This document shows positions 63,956 through 64,000 of a stretch of 64,000 nucleotides of DNA, piece after piece; the stretch's first letter is position 1, and every line of letters begins with the position of its first letter. Made by a program: the position numbers and the translations under genes. The DNA comes from Takakia lepidozioides (lineage: Eukaryota; Streptophyta; Takakiopsida; Takakiales; Takakiaceae), in the NCBI GenBank assembly GCA_030704615.1, contig CM060732.1:63777053-63841052 (forward strand), given 5' to 3'. Below the pieces are notes generated by a model. It did not search any database. It saw only the letters and a list, made by a program, of their open reading frames with translations, and was not told the DNA's origin.

Positions 63956-64000
63956 CAGGGCCCCCTATCAGCCACGGAAGCGGCAAAGTTCCGTGTCAGA

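Noticed and set aside
1-64000. tRNA or rRNA genes
   Set aside because: No cloverleaf with A- and B-box sequence or rRNA core was recognised; TGGTATCAGAACC is a primer binding site, not a tRNA.

Overview
The window is a transposon-rich piece of a streptophyte nuclear genome. It has spliceosomal GT-AG introns, plant-type CACTA (Tnp2/DUF4218/DUF4216) and MULE transposases, Ty3/gypsy and Ty1/copia remnants, and PLS-class pentatricopeptide (PPR) genes. The PPR sequences (GKEVHGDIIKAG, MYAKCGSIEDA, SWNAMLAGYAQ styles) resemble those of seed-free land plants. A gypsy element with a cytosine methyltransferase recalls elements reported from streptophyte algae. The species cannot be fixed from the sequence. 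Almost every gene is broken, so this is accessory, mobile-element DNA rather than a host gene neighbourhood.

Layout. 0-4 kb: decayed CACTA tnp2 plus its DUF4216 end. 4-14.4 kb: fragments of host-like genes, including a rearranged gene of the plant At4g04980 proline-rich family and minus-strand PPR pseudogenes, one cut by a copia LTR. 15-28 kb: CACTA terminus, a TCACAGCC minisatellite, and a minus-strand gypsy element ordered gag, zinc knuckle, protease, C5-DNA methyltransferase, reverse transcriptase, whose 3' part is replaced by coiled-coil ORFs. 28-31.7 kb: plus-strand gypsy remnant (RNase H, integrase tail, minisatellite, extra ORF) running in frame into a second tnp2 at 31.7-35.4 kb, followed by a CACTA end at 36,582.

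36.77-48.11 kb: the most interesting unit. It is an 11.3-kb MULE with a 9-bp target duplication, roughly 34-bp inverted termini and palindromic subterminal repeats. It carries two divergent genes. One is a SWIM-zinc-finger MULE transposase with frameshifts. The other is a ten-exon gene, largely open, that joins a ParB-like domain to a circularly permuted (beta-class) DNA methyltransferase fold of prokaryotic type with altered catalytic motifs. Its fifth intron holds seven near-perfect 20-bp palindromes at about 95-160 bp spacing, with paired substitutions that preserve the dyad.

48.1-56 kb: CACTA-like terminus and a decayed multi-exon gene with a PTTA/En-Spm-type domain and an FCP1-like HAD phosphatase domain. 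56.2-62.8 kb: a 740-bp non-autonomous CACTA element (TSD AAC) and a 5,473-bp CACTA element (TSD GAG) whose interior is tandem copies of a captured gene that fuses an OSB-type PEP motif to PPR repeats. 62.8-64 kb: PPR pseudogene and a decayed ORF that may be LINE-derived.

All protein-family calls rest on motif recognition by eye; no database search was run.
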